NCBI RefSeq assembly: GCF_046297895.1
Contig: NZ_JBKBHC010000004.1
Span: forward strand, 248,001-312,000
Direction of reading: 5' to 3'
Length of the DNA: 64,000 bases
Source: Ferrovibrio sp046297895
GTDB lineage: Bacteria > Pseudomonadota > Alphaproteobacteria > Ferrovibrionales > Ferrovibrionaceae
Shown one piece after another: positions 43,721 to 53,803 of the stretch. The stretch's first letter is position 1. Every line of letters starts with the position of its first letter. The notes under the pieces were generated by a model. It did not search any database. It saw nothing but the letters and a program-made list of their open reading frames with translations, and had not been told where the DNA came from. A program made the position numbers and the translations under genes.

Positions 43721-45264
43721 ATGAGCTGGGAAGCCGAGATCGCCGAATTGCGGCGCCGTGAAGAGATGGCCCGCCAGATGGGCGGGCCCGACAAGATCAA
43801 GCGCCAGCATGACGGTGGCAAGCTGACGGTGCGCGAACGCATCGACCAGTTGCTCGACCCCGGTTCCTTCCACGAAATCGGCGCCATCGCCGGCCGGGCC
43901 GTCTATGACGCCCAGGGGCAGCTGCAGGATTTCTCGCCGACCAACTTCGTCTTCGGCCGCGGCAAGGTCAATGCGCGGCCAGTGGTGGTGGGCGGCGACG
44001 ATTTCACCGTGCGCGGTGGCGCTGCCGATGCCGCCATATGGCAGAAGCAGGTGATGGCCGAGCAGATGGCGCATGAGCTGCGCATCCCGATGATCCGCCT
44101 GGTGGATGGCACCGGCGGCGGCGGTTCGGTGAAATCCCTGGAGATGGAAGGCCGCACTTACGTTCCCCTGTTGCCCGGCTGGGAACACGCGGTGACGAAC
44201 CTGAGCACCGTGCCGGTGGTGGCGCTGGCGCTCGGCTCAGTGGCAGGCCTGGGGGCGGCGCGTACGGTCACCAGTCATTTCTCGGTGATGGTGGAGGGTA
44301 TTTCGCAGATGTTCATTGCCGGCCCGCCCGTGGTGGCGCGCACCGGCGTGGAAATGACCAAGGAGGAACTGGGCGGCAGCGAAATCCATGCTCGCGCCGG
44401 CGCCATCGACCTGGCGGTGGCCAGTGAGGAGGAGGCCTTTGCCGCGGCGAAACGCTTCCTGTCCTACCTGCCGCAATCGGTCTACGAATTGCCGCAGCGC
44501 ATCGCGCCGCAGGACGATCCGCAGCGTCGGGCCGAGAAACTGCTGTCCGTCATTCCGCGCGACCGCCGCCGCGTCTACAAGACCCGCGAGATTCTGGATG
44601 CCGTATTGGACGAGGGCAGTTTTTTCGAGATGGGGCGGCTGTATGGCCGTTCGGTGATCACCGGCCTGGCGCGGTTGGATGGCTGGCCTGTCGCGATCCT
44701 CGCCAGCGATCCGTATCATTATGGCGGCGGCTGGACGGCCGACGCGGCGCACAAGATCACAAGGTTCGTCGATCTGGCCGAAACCTTCCACCTGCCCGTG
44801 GTGCATTTCGTCGACATCCCCGGCTTCCTGATCGGCCCCGAGGCCGAGCAGAGCGGCACCATCCGCCATGGCGCCCGCGCGCTGACGGCGGTGTACCAGG
44901 CCACCGTGCCCTGGTGTTCGATCATCCTGCGCAAGGCCTTCGGCGTGGCCGGCGCGGCCCATTCCAATCACACCCGGCTGCGCTATCGCTATGCTTGGCC
45001 GTCGGGCGACTGGGGCAGCCTGCCGCTGGAAGGCGGCATCGAAGCGGCCTATCGCGCCGACCTGGAGAAGGCCGAGGATCCCGCCGCATTGCTGAAGGAC
45101 ATCGAGGAACGGCTGAACCGCGTGCGCTCGCCGTTCCGCACGGCCGAGGCCTTCTTGGTGGAAGAGATCATCGATCCACGCGACACCCGTCCGCTGCTGT
45201 GCGAATTCGCCAACCTGGCGGTCCCTTTGCGTAAAACCGGTCCCTCAAGCTTTGGGTACAGACC

Positions 45265-45268
<4 letters not shown>
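43721..45268 (+). CDS. Acyl-CoA carboxylase carboxyltransferase (propionyl-CoA carboxylase beta type)
   Basis: A 515-residue carboxyltransferase with both crotonase-fold halves. N-terminal: MSWEAEIAELRRREEMARQMGG, IKRQHDGGKLTVRERIDQLLDPGSF, GDDFTVRGG. GTGGGGSVKSLE lines an acyl-CoA pocket, and GIEAAYRADLEKAEDP is near the end. The start at 43721 has AAGAGG 8 nt upstream; in-frame codons before it belong to the control region. No partner biotin carboxylase lies beside it; it could borrow an alpha subunit encoded elsewhere. Its stop overlaps the next gene's start (ATGA), so it is translationally coupled to the uracil-catabolism set. The substrate is not evident. Confidence 0.88.
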
Positions 45269-46551
<1,283 letters not shown>

Positions 46552-46573
46552 TGGTCCTTGAGGAGTAAGTCGC

Positions 46574-47806
46574 GTGGGTAACCTGAACGATCCGGCCCAG
46601 GCCGTTGCCTGGCTGCGCACGCCGCAGGCGGTGCGCGAGCGCTGCAACCAGCTCTTCCTGCTGGCCGAGCGCGATGCGCTGCCGAATTTCCATCTGCATC
46701 TGGAGGCCATGCCGGCGACGGCTCAGTATGTGGCGCAGGTGATCCGCGAGAATTATCCCACCCTGCAGATCCCCTATCATGCGCGTTGGCGCCACTTCGC
46801 CGCGGGTGGTGTCGACCGCTGGGGCCAGCTTGCCGCGACGCTGAAAGGCACGGATGTCGACGAGGTCGCCCGCATCCGTTTCGATCTTTGCGTGGTGAGT
46901 GTGCTGCTGGATGCCGGCGCTGGCGCGCAATGGGCCTTCACGGAAGAGGGTCGGAGGATTGCCCGTTCGGAAGGCCTGGCGGTGGCCAGCCTACATGCCT
47001 TCAAGGGCGGACTGTTCTCGGGCGACAAGGCGCAGCCCCTGCGGGCCGATGCCGCCGGCCTGCTGCCGCTGGCACCGAATGCCATCGCCCATGCCTTCCA
47101 GGCCGACGAGCGCAACCCTCTGCTGGGTCTGGAAGGCCGCGCCGCGCTGCTGCGCAACCTGGGCGCGGCGCTGAAAGCGAGGCCGGACCTGTTTGGTACG
47201 GAAGCCCGCATCGGCCGGCTGTACGATCACCTGAAGGCACAGGTGAGGGATGGCAGACTGGCGGCCAGCGCCATTCTGAGCGCTGTGTTGGAAGGATTGG
47301 GCCCGATCTGGCCATCGCGCATGACGCTGGACGGTGTGAACCTCGGCGATGTGTGGCGCCATCGCGGCATTGTCAGCGGCGACCTGACCTCGGGCCTGGT
47401 GCCGTTCCACAAGCTGTCGCAGTGGCTCAGCTACTCGCTGGTGGAAATCTTCGAGGATGCCGGCGTGGCGGTGAGCGGGCTGGACGACCTGACCGGCCTG
47501 CCGGAATACCGCAATGGCGGCCTGTTCATCGACATGGGCGTGCTGAGCGTGCGGCATGAGGCGCTGCTGAAATATCCGATCCCGGTCGAGGACGAGGCCG
47601 TGGTGGAGTGGCGCGCCCTGACCGTGGCCCTGCTGGACCGCATCGCCGACCCGGTGCGGGCCATCCTGGGCAAGACAGCGGCCGAGATGCCGCTGGCCCG
47701 CATCCTGGAAGGCGGCACCTGGGCGGCCGGGCGCAAGATTGCCAAAGAGAAGCGTGCCGATGGCGGCCCGCCGCTTACCATTGCCAGCGACGGCACCGTA
47801 TTCTGA
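46574..47806 (+). CDS. URC4/Urg3 family protein (DUF1688)
   Basis: A 410-residue member of DUF1688, the family of yeast URC4 and Aspergillus/Schizosaccharomyces Urg3, required for uracil use but with no established reaction. Typical blocks: PYHARWRHFAAGGVDRWG (68-84), SVLLDAGAGAQWAF, EGLAVASLHAFKGGLFSG, PFHKLSQWLSYSLVE and FIDMGVLSVRHEALLKYPIPVEDEAVVEWRALTVAL. GTG start with AGGAG 9 nt upstream. 22 nt after the URC1-like gene and 24 nt before upp. Soluble, cytoplasmic. Confidence 0.9.
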   Translation: MGNLNDPAQAVAWLRTPQAVRERCNQLFLLAERDALPNFHLHLEAMPATAQYVAQVIRENYPTLQIPYHARWRHFAAGGVDRWGQLAATLKGTDVDEVARIRFDLCVVSVLLDAGAGAQWAFTEEGRRIARSEGLAVASLHAFKGGLFSGDKAQPLRADAAGLLPLAPNAIAHAFQADERNPLLGLEGRAALLRNLGAALKARPDLFGTEARIGRLYDHLKAQVRDGRLAASAILSAVLEGLGPIWPSRMTLDGVNLGDVWRHRGIVSGDLTSGLVPFHKLSQWLSYSLVEIFEDAGVAVSGLDDLTGLPEYRNGGLFIDMGVLSVRHEALLKYPIPVEDEAVVEWRALTVALLDRIADPVRAILGKTAAEMPLARILEGGTWAAGRKIAKEKRADGGPPLTIASDGTVF

Positions 47807-47830
47807 TTTCCGATTGGGGGAAGACACACC

Positions 47831-48469
47831 ATGAACGCCTTTCCGAATGCCACCGTGGTCGGCCATCCGCTGGTGCAGCACAAGCTGACCCTCCTGCGCC
47901 GCAAGGAGGTCTCGACCGCCGAATTCCGCCGGCTGGTGCGCGAGTTGAGCCTGCTGCTCTGTTACGAGGTGACGCGCGACCTGCCGCTGGAGAAGGTTTC
48001 CATCGAGACGCCGCTGGAAGAGATGCTGGCGCCGATCCTGGCCGGCAAGAAGCTGTGTTTCGTATCGATCCTGCGCGCCGGCAACGGCATCCTGGACGGC
48101 ATGCTGGATCTTGTGCCCTCCGCCCGCGTCGGCCATGTGGGCCTGTACCGCGATCCGCAGACCCTGGTGCCGGTGGAATATTACCTCAAGCTGCCTGAGG
48201 ACGTGCGCGAGCGGCTGGTCATCGTGGTCGATCCCATGCTGGCCACCGGCCATTCCGCGGCCGCGGCGGTCAGCCGCCTGAAGGAGGCGGGGGCCACGCA
48301 GATCAAGTTCGTCTGCCTGCTGACGGTTCCCGAGGGCCTCCGCGTCATGCAGGACGAGCATCCGGATGTGATGGTCTATACCTGCGCCATCGACCGCCAG
48401 CTTGATGATCACGGCTATATCCGCCCCGGCCTGGGCGATGCCGGCGACCGCATTTACGGCACCAAGTAG
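47831..48469 (+). CDS. upp: Uracil phosphoribosyltransferase
   Basis: A 212-residue enzyme converting uracil and PRPP to UMP. Motifs: HPLVQHKLTLLRRKEVSTAEFRRLVREL, the PRPP loop VDPMLATGHSAAAAV, and the uracil-binding DRQLDDHGYIRPGLGDAGDRIYGTK. Usually a salvage enzyme; its place as third gene after URC1- and URC4-like genes suggests it supplies UMP as the entry substrate for uracil breakdown here. Confidence 0.97.
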   Translation: MNAFPNATVVGHPLVQHKLTLLRRKEVSTAEFRRLVRELSLLLCYEVTRDLPLEKVSIETPLEEMLAPILAGKKLCFVSILRAGNGILDGMLDLVPSARVGHVGLYRDPQTLVPVEYYLKLPEDVRERLVIVVDPMLATGHSAAAAVSRLKEAGATQIKFVCLLTVPEGLRVMQDEHPDVMVYTCAIDRQLDDHGYIRPGLGDAGDRIYGTK

Positions 48470-48523
48470 AGGGTCACAGAGCTCCAAACGCACAGCTTCG
48501 TAGCTGCCGTCACAGTTTCCGGG

Positions 48524-48549
48524 CTGGCATCCCGCTGTGGGGATACCAG
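48524..48549. terminator. Hairpin between upp and the FecR-like gene
   Basis: CTGGCATCCC (48524-48533) pairs with GGGATACCAG (48540-48549) in a 10-bp stem with one mismatch and a 6-nt loop. A smaller hairpin CAGCT-N4-AGCTG lies at 48492-48505. No poly-T tail follows. It may end the uracil operon or regulate the next gene. Confidence 0.4.
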
Positions 48550-48596
48550 ATCGGTTGCACAGTAACCGCAACCCGCCACAACCCCGGAGCCGTGTC

Positions 48597-49250
48597 ATGG
48601 CTTTTGCCCTTCGTCGCGCCCTGCGCGTCACCTTTACCCTCGGCGCTGCGCTCGCCGCAGGCCTGGCAGCCAATAGCTGGGCGGCCGACAGCCGCGCCGC
48701 GTCCGACCGCATCGAGTTGGCTGCCGAGTTGCCGGCCCTGCCGGTGGCCGCCGTCGGAACGGTGGCGAAGGTGGTGGGGCAGGAAAGCCGCCGCGGTCAG
48801 CCCATCACCCTGGGCAGCCGTATCGCCAGCGGCCCGGGCTCCGGCGTCAAGTTCGCCCTCAATGACCGCAGCGTGGTGATCATCGGCCCCAACAGCGCCA
48901 TCAGTGTCGAGGAATTCGCCGCCGACCGGGTCGTGCTGAGGCTGGAGCGCGGCAGCTTCCACCTCGATTCGGCCAATCCGGGCAGCGTCTATGTCGTGTT
49001 GCCCACCGCGACGGTCACAGTTCGCAGCGCCATTGTGGCCGGTCGCATCGGCCCCGACAGTGCCGAGATCGGCCTCCTGAGCGCTGGCCGTGCCGAGGTT
49101 GCCGGGTTTGGCGGCCAGAGCGTGCGGCTGGACAGGATCGGCGATGCCACCCGCGTCCTGGGACTCGGTGCGCCGAGCCAGCCGGCCCAGCTCTCGCCCC
49201 AGGCGCTGCAGGACATGATCGGCCTCACCAGCCAGATCGCCGTCCGCTGA
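48597..49250 (+). CDS. Exported FecR-domain protein
   Basis: A 217-residue exported protein with signal peptide (RRALRVTFTLGAALAAGLAANSWA). The mature part resembles a FecR-type beta domain: VGTVAKVVGQESRRGQPITLGSRIASGPGSGVKFALNDRSVVIIGPNSAISVEEF, then RLERGSFHLDSANPGSVYVVLPTATVTVRSAIVAG. Unlike FecR anti-sigma factors it has no N-terminal cytoplasmic domain or sigma gene beside it, so it belongs to the secreted FecR-domain group of unknown role. Start at 48597 chosen for the signal peptide; longer forms add a non-signal extension. Confidence 0.75.
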   Translation: MAFALRRALRVTFTLGAALAAGLAANSWAADSRAASDRIELAAELPALPVAAVGTVAKVVGQESRRGQPITLGSRIASGPGSGVKFALNDRSVVIIGPNSAISVEEFAADRVVLRLERGSFHLDSANPGSVYVVLPTATVTVRSAIVAGRIGPDSAEIGLLSAGRAEVAGFGGQSVRLDRIGDATRVLGLGAPSQPAQLSPQALQDMIGLTSQIAVR

Positions 49251-49403
49251 AGCCGTAGAGACTCGCGCCGCAGCCGGCTGTGCGGCTCGGCGGGTCGGGC
49301 CTCGGCGGCGGTCGCCGAGAGGCGGAACGCCACCGGGGTTATTGTTTTTTTATCACACCTCGGTCAACGACCGGTGAGCGTCGGCAGTTTTCTCGGGATC
49401 ACG

Positions 49404-49430
49404 AAAAGCCGCATTTGATGCGGCTTTTTT
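49404..49430 (+). terminator. Rho-independent terminator
   Basis: AAAAGCCGCAT (49404-49414), loop TTG, ATGCGGCTTTT (49418-49428) then TT. A perfect 11-bp stem with flanking A/T runs, so it can act on both strands. It lies 154 bp after the FecR-like gene stop; the interval includes another hairpin (CTCGGCG/CGCCGAG, 49301-49319). I see no gene in 49251-49544. Confidence 0.88.
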
Positions 49431-49544
49431 GTTGCTCGGCGCGTAGCTGCGCGCAGGCTGGCGCGTAGCGCTCGGCAGTTGGCCCGGAAAAAAATTTCGC
49501 CAGGGGGCGATTTCCTATTGCAATGGGGGGGAGATGTTGTAAAT

Positions 49545-49670
49545 AGCGCTTCAACGACGCACCCGCACGTGCCGATGGCCCCTGGCAGGTTATGCAACGA
49601 CGAACGCGTCCTTTTTGGTCGCACAGCGTGAGCTGTGCCGGTTCAAAGCCGGTCCGAGAGGGAGGTTTCG
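49545..49670 (+). ncRNA. Structured 5' leader of ornithine decarboxylase, candidate speF RNA motif
   Basis: A conserved leader RNA (speF motif) is known upstream of ornithine decarboxylase genes in alphaproteobacteria, and this leader is a candidate by position and structure. Two direct repeats, CAACGACGCACCCG (49552-49565) and CAACGACGAACGCG (49595-49608), allow alternative pairing; GACG-AACG-CGTC followed by CTTTTT (49599-49616) resembles an attenuator. Nearer the gene are hairpins GCACAG-N6-CTGTGC (49621-49638) and CCGG-N7-CCGG (49638-49652), then the ribosome site GAGGGAGG. I could not align it to the family model. Confidence 0.5.
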
Positions 49671-50876
49671 ATGCTTGCAGCCGCTGGCCGCACCAACACC
49701 CGTCTGCGACGTTCTTCGTCCAAGTCGCGTATTGAGCCGGGTCCACTCACCCCGAAGATGCAGAAGTTCCTCGCCGAGGCGAAGGACTCCGAGCCGTTCC
49801 TCGTCGTCGACGTCGACGTGGTCGAGCACAACTACCGCGAACTGCGCCGCCTGCTGCCGCTGGCCAAGGTCTACTACGCGATCAAGGCCAATCCGGCTCC
49901 GGAAATCCTGCGTCGCCTGCGTTCGCTCGGTTCCTGCTTCGACACGGCTTCCGCCAACGAAATCCAGCAATGCCTCGACCAGGGCGTCACGCCGGACCGC
50001 ATTTCATTCGGCAACACCATCAAGAAAAAGCGCGACATCGCATGGGCCTATGAGCGTGGCGTGCGGCTCTATGCCTTTGACTCGCTGTGCGAGTTGGAGA
50101 AGCTGGCCGAAGTGGCGCCGGGTTCGCAGGTTTTCTGCCGTGTGCTCATGCAGTGCGAGGGCGCCGAATGGCCGCTGTCGCGCAAGTTCGGCTGTGCCCC
50201 CGAGATGGCCGCTGACCTGCTGGTGAAGGCGCGCGAGCTCGGGCTCGACCCATATGGCGTGTCTTTCCATGTCGGCTCGCAGCAGACCGACCTGTCCCAG
50301 TGGGACAAGGCGGTGGCCCAGGTCGCCCAGATGTTCACCGTGCTGCAGCAGGCCGACGTCGATCTGCGCATGATCAACCTCGGTGGCGGTTTCCCGGCGC
50401 GTTATCGCTCCGACATTCCCATGCTGGAAGCCTATGCCCAGGCCGTCAGCCAGGCGATGACCAAGCATTTCGGCAACAACCTGCCGGAGATGATCATCGA
50501 GCCTGGCCGCAGCCTGGTCGGCGATGCCGGCGTGATCCAGGCCGAGGTCGTCCTGATCTCGAAGAAGGATTACGAAGAGGCCCGCCGCTGGGTGTATCTG
50601 GACATCGGCAAGTTCTCCGGCCTGGCCGAGACGATGGATGAGGCGATCAAGTATCGCATCGTGACCCCGCGCGACGGCGGCCCGACCGGGCCGGTGTCGC
50701 TGGCCGGTCCGAGCTGCGACAGCGCCGATATCCTGTATGAGAAGACCGCCTACGAGATGCCGCTGGCTCTCGAGGTGGGAGACAAGATCCAGATCCTGTC
50801 CACCGGTGCCTATACGACGACCTATTCGTCGGTCGGCTTCAACGGCTTTCCGCCGCTGAAGAGCTACTGCATCTGA
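49671..50876 (+). CDS. Ornithine (lysine/ornithine) decarboxylase, PLP fold type III
   Basis: A 401-residue alanine-racemase-fold decarboxylase making putrescine. PLP lysine in YYAIKANPAPE (Lys72), SFHVGSQQ (His200), GGGFPARY (238-245), EPGRSLVGDAG (phosphate loop) and the catalytic Cys349 in GPSCDSAD. Eukaryote-like ornithine decarboxylase of this type is common in alphaproteobacteria; ornithine is the likely substrate and lysine is possible. The start at 49671 follows GAGGGAGG. A regulated leader precedes it and a perfect terminator follows. It complements the polyamine importer at 27-31 kb. Confidence 0.95.
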   Translation: MLAAAGRTNTRLRRSSSKSRIEPGPLTPKMQKFLAEAKDSEPFLVVDVDVVEHNYRELRRLLPLAKVYYAIKANPAPEILRRLRSLGSCFDTASANEIQQCLDQGVTPDRISFGNTIKKKRDIAWAYERGVRLYAFDSLCELEKLAEVAPGSQVFCRVLMQCEGAEWPLSRKFGCAPEMAADLLVKARELGLDPYGVSFHVGSQQTDLSQWDKAVAQVAQMFTVLQQADVDLRMINLGGGFPARYRSDIPMLEAYAQAVSQAMTKHFGNNLPEMIIEPGRSLVGDAGVIQAEVVLISKKDYEEARRWVYLDIGKFSGLAETMDEAIKYRIVTPRDGGPTGPVSLAGPSCDSADILYEKTAYEMPLALEVGDKIQILSTGAYTTTYSSVGFNGFPPLKSYCI

Positions 50877-50906
50877 TGTAGCGAACCCGACGGTTCCGGT
50901 GGGAGC

Positions 50907-50938
50907 AAAAAGCCGGCCGCGCGAGCGGCCGGCTTTTT
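50907..50938 (+). terminator. Perfect 14-bp rho-independent terminator of ornithine decarboxylase
   Basis: AAAAAGCCGGCCGC (50907-50920), GCGA tetraloop, GCGGCCGGCTTTTT (50925-50938). Symmetric A and T tracts make it bidirectional in principle. Confidence 0.96.
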
Positions 50939-51125
50939 TATGGCCATTGCTACCCCTGTGAGCATCGGTTGTGCCTTTCGGCCAACCCGTATTTGTCTAA
51001 ATCTTTTGTCTGATGGCAAAAAGCAGGATTTCCAGTTGCGGCGGGCTTCTGCCTGTGTGACAAATTTGCGCCCGGAAAACGCGTAAAACGATAAGAATCG
51101 ACTTAAAAGGTCGGGAGGTTAGCGG

Positions 51126-51227
51126 ATGAGACGGTTGCAGAACCGTCGCGGTTCTGGCGTGGCCGACCGTACCCGTACAGGGAATGCGGCAAGGCATGCC
51201 GTGCACCGGGCAAGGGGGGTGAGGTGA
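51126..51227 (+). CDS. 33-residue Arg-rich small ORF coupled to a histidine kinase
   Basis: A short ORF starting MRRLQNRRGSGVADR, with 9 or more Arg, no Cys and no hydrophobic segment. GGGAGG lies 7 nt upstream, a better ribosome site than most in the window. Its TGA overlaps the GTG start of the histidine kinase in a GTGA arrangement, so translation of the kinase probably depends on reading this ORF. It may be a leader peptide or a small protein. The 250 bp before it (50877-51125) after the terminator hold no other gene. Confidence 0.5.
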   Translation: MRRLQNRRGSGVADRTRTGNAARHAVHRARGVR

Positions 51228-52957
51228 GCGAACCGCCGTTTGGCGAAGATCGGTTCCTGTCGTCTCTCGCACGTCACCGCGAGGCGGCCGACGAATCTCC
51301 GCCGCCTGCCGAACAGCCCAGCGCCGAAAGCCTGCTCTATGCCGCGCTCGACACCATGGGCGAGGGCCTCGCGGTTTGGGATTCCGGGCCGAACCTGGTC
51401 CATTTCAACCGCAGACTGGCCGAATTGTTCGGCCTGCCCGACAGCGCCCTGCGGCGGCACTTGCCCGCGCGGGAGTTTCTGGGGCTGCTGGTCGCCCGCG
51501 GCGTCCTGACCATCCGTGCCGAGGAAGCCGCAGCCTGGATCAACGCCTATATCGATGCCTCGACCAAGGCCGACCGTAAGCAGGAGGTTCGCCTCACCGA
51601 CGGCACCTGGCTGAATTTCGACTGGCGCCGGCTGCCGACCGGCGGATACGTATCGGTCTTCACCGACATCACCCTGCGCAAGCGGGCGCAGATTCGCCTG
51701 CGGCAGGCAGAGGCGAAGTACCGCCAGATTTTCGACAACGTGCATGAAGGCATCATCCAGGTGACGCCGGAGGGCCGCGTGCTGGCGGTCAATCGCGCCG
51801 GAGCGGCGATTTTTGGCTTCCACTCGCCGGAGGAAATGCTGGCCACCGTCACGCGTGCCGGCGAGCAGCTCTATGTGAATTCCGAGCGCCGGCGCGAGAT
51901 GATGCGCCATCTGGAGCGCTACGGCCTGGTGCGCGACTTCCGCTCCGAAATGCGCCGCCGCGACGGCAGCACCGTCTGGGTGGCCAAGACCCTGCGGCGT
52001 GTGGCCGACGAACAGGGCAACGTGGTGATGATCGAGGGCATGTTCCGTGACGTCAGCACGCAGCGTCGGGCCGAGTTGCAACTGCTGCAGGCGAAGGAGC
52101 AGGCCGAGGCCGCCAACCGCGCCAAATCCGACTTCCTGGCCAACATGAGCCACGAACTGCGCACGCCGCTGAACGCCATCCTTGGCTTCAGCCAGGTGCT
52201 GCTGGATGAAATGATGGGGCCGCTGGGTAACGCGAAGTATCGCGAATACTGCCGCGACATCGTGCAGAGCGGCGAACATCTGCTGGCTCTGATCGGCGAC
52301 ATTCTCGACATGGCGAAGGTCGAGTCCGGCAAGATGGCGCTGGATGAGGAATGGCTCGATCTCAACGAAAGCCTTGAGGCGGCCCTTCTGCTGGTGCGGG
52401 AACGGGCCCTGGGCGGCCAGATCGCCCTGCGCAAGACCCTGCCCAATCCGGCGCCGGCCATATGGGGCGATACCCGGCGGTTGCGTCAGATCTGGATCAA
52501 CCTGCTCAGCAATGCAGTCAAGTTCACCCCGCAGGGCGGCAGCGTCGACGTGCGTTGCGATATCCTCGCCGACGGGCGGCTGGAAATTTCGGTCGCGGAT
52601 ACCGGCATCGGCATTGCCGAGGAGGATCTGGAGCGGGTGCAGCAGCCCTTCAGCCAGGTTGCCAATGCCCTCTCGCGCAGTCACGAGGGTACGGGGCTGG
52701 GCCTGTCGCTGTCGCGCAACCTGGTTGCCCTGCATGGCGGCGAACTGCATCTGGAAAGCCGACTGGGCGAGGGGACCACGGTGACGGTGACGCTGCCCGC
52801 CGAGCGCTGCCGGCCCGGCCCGCTGGCCGGCATGCTAGCGGATGCGCAGCGCGAGTTTGCCGGTGACCTGCCGCTGGGCCATGCGGCGCAGCGCGGCCCC
52901 AGCCTGATCAAGCTGGTAGATGGCACCGAGCCGCGGCCGCCACTGGCCGCCGACTAG
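51224..52957 (+). CDS. Soluble PAS-PAS histidine kinase, DivJ/PleC-like core
   Basis: A 577-residue sensor kinase without membrane segments. PAS1 at about 35-150, PAS2 at about 160-285, then HisKA with H-box NMSHELRTPLNAILGFSQ (His310) followed by MMGPLGNAKYREYCRDIVQSGEHLLALIGDILDMAKVESGK, which closely matches DivJ/PleC/PdhS kinases acting on DivK. HATPase: N-box Asn430, DTGIGI (459-464), GTGLGL (489-494). Residues 537-577 after the HATPase domain lie wholly in the antisense overlap with the quinone oxidoreductase gene and look like read-through. GTG start. No response regulator lies beside it. Confidence 0.92.
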   Translation: MSEPPFGEDRFLSSLARHREAADESPPPAEQPSAESLLYAALDTMGEGLAVWDSGPNLVHFNRRLAELFGLPDSALRRHLPAREFLGLLVARGVLTIRAEEAAAWINAYIDASTKADRKQEVRLTDGTWLNFDWRRLPTGGYVSVFTDITLRKRAQIRLRQAEAKYRQIFDNVHEGIIQVTPEGRVLAVNRAGAAIFGFHSPEEMLATVTRAGEQLYVNSERRREMMRHLERYGLVRDFRSEMRRRDGSTVWVAKTLRRVADEQGNVVMIEGMFRDVSTQRRAELQLLQAKEQAEAANRAKSDFLANMSHELRTPLNAILGFSQVLLDEMMGPLGNAKYREYCRDIVQSGEHLLALIGDILDMAKVESGKMALDEEWLDLNESLEAALLLVRERALGGQIALRKTLPNPAPAIWGDTRRLRQIWINLLSNAVKFTPQGGSVDVRCDILADGRLEISVADTGIGIAEEDLERVQQPFSQVANALSRSHEGTGLGLSLSRNLVALHGGELHLESRLGEGTTVTVTLPAERCRPGPLAGMLADAQREFAGDLPLGHAAQRGPSLIKLVDGTEPRPPLAAD

Positions 52958-53803
52958 CAGGTTTCTCAGACCCTGTTCCTGTTCGACACCGGCGATCGGG
53001 TTGCGGCGCCCCTGTTCGCCGGCCCGTACGCCGATCAGTTCCGCTTCGCGCAGCAACAGATGATTGGCTGCCGGCCTGGGGACATCGCCGGCGGCGAAGC
53101 CCACCACCAGCCAGCGCCCACCCGGCGCCAGGGCGCGAAAGGCTAGGTCAAACAGCGCGCCGCCGACCGGATCGAACACGACATCGGCCCGCACATCCCG
53201 CCACCAGTCCGGCTGTGCCGGATCGAGGCACAAGTCCGCACCAGCCGACTGCGCGACGGCACGCTTTTCGGCCGATGAGGCAACGGCAACCACCCGTGCG
53301 CCAAGCCGGGTACCAAGCGTGACGGCGGCCAGACCTGTCCCGCCGCCGGCGCCTAGCACCAGCAGGGTTTCGCCGGCCCGCAGATGGCCGCGCTGGACCA
53401 GCGCCGTCCAGGCCGTGGCGGCGGCAACCGGGAAGGCGGCGGCTTCCTCGTAACTCCAGTCCGCAGGTTTGGACAGCAGGCTGGCCGCTCTGACGATGGC
53501 CTCTTCGGCGTAGCCGCCGCCGCGCAAACGCAGGATCACCGCATCCCCGGGGGCCCAGCCGGTGACGTCAGGGGCGGCCTCGATGATGTCGCCGGCGGCC
53601 TCAAGGCCCGGCACGAAGGGCATGGGAGGCTTGTGCTGGTATTCGCCCGCGATCTGCAGAAGGTCGGGAAAGTTGATCCCGGAGGCCCGGATGGCCACAC
53701 GGACCTCGCCAGGCTGCAGGGCGCGGCGCGTCAGCCATGCTTGCTCCAGCACCTCGGGCGGCCCCAGCCGGCGGCAGATCATGGCGCGGTATTGGTCGGT
53801 CAT
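52835..53803 (-). CDS. Zinc-independent NADPH:quinone oxidoreductase-type MDR protein
   Basis: A 322-residue medium-chain reductase of the quinone oxidoreductase group: RASGINFPDLLQIAGEYQHKPPMPFVPGLEAAG, the nucleotide loop VLGAGGGTGLAAVTLG, and a C-terminal ALRRMAQRQVTGKLALRIR that is typical, so its 3' end is real. No structural-zinc cysteines. Its last 123 bp overlap the 3' end of the convergent histidine kinase gene. Start overlaps the MFS stop by 4 nt, so they form an operon. Confidence 0.9.
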   Translation of the reverse strand: MTDQYRAMICRRLGPPEVLEQAWLTRRALQPGEVRVAIRASGINFPDLLQIAGEYQHKPPMPFVPGLEAAGDIIEAAPDVTGWAPGDAVILRLRGGGYAEEAIVRAASLLSKPADWSYEEAAAFPVAAATAWTALVQRGHLRAGETLLVLGAGGGTGLAAVTLGTRLGARVVAVASSAEKRAVAQSAGADLCLDPAQPDWWRDVRADVVFDPVGGALFDLAFRALAPGGRWLVVGFAAGDVPRPAANHLLLREAELIGVRAGEQGRRNPIAGVEQEQGLRNLLVGGQWRPRLGAIYQLDQAGAALRRMAQRQVTGKLALRIR

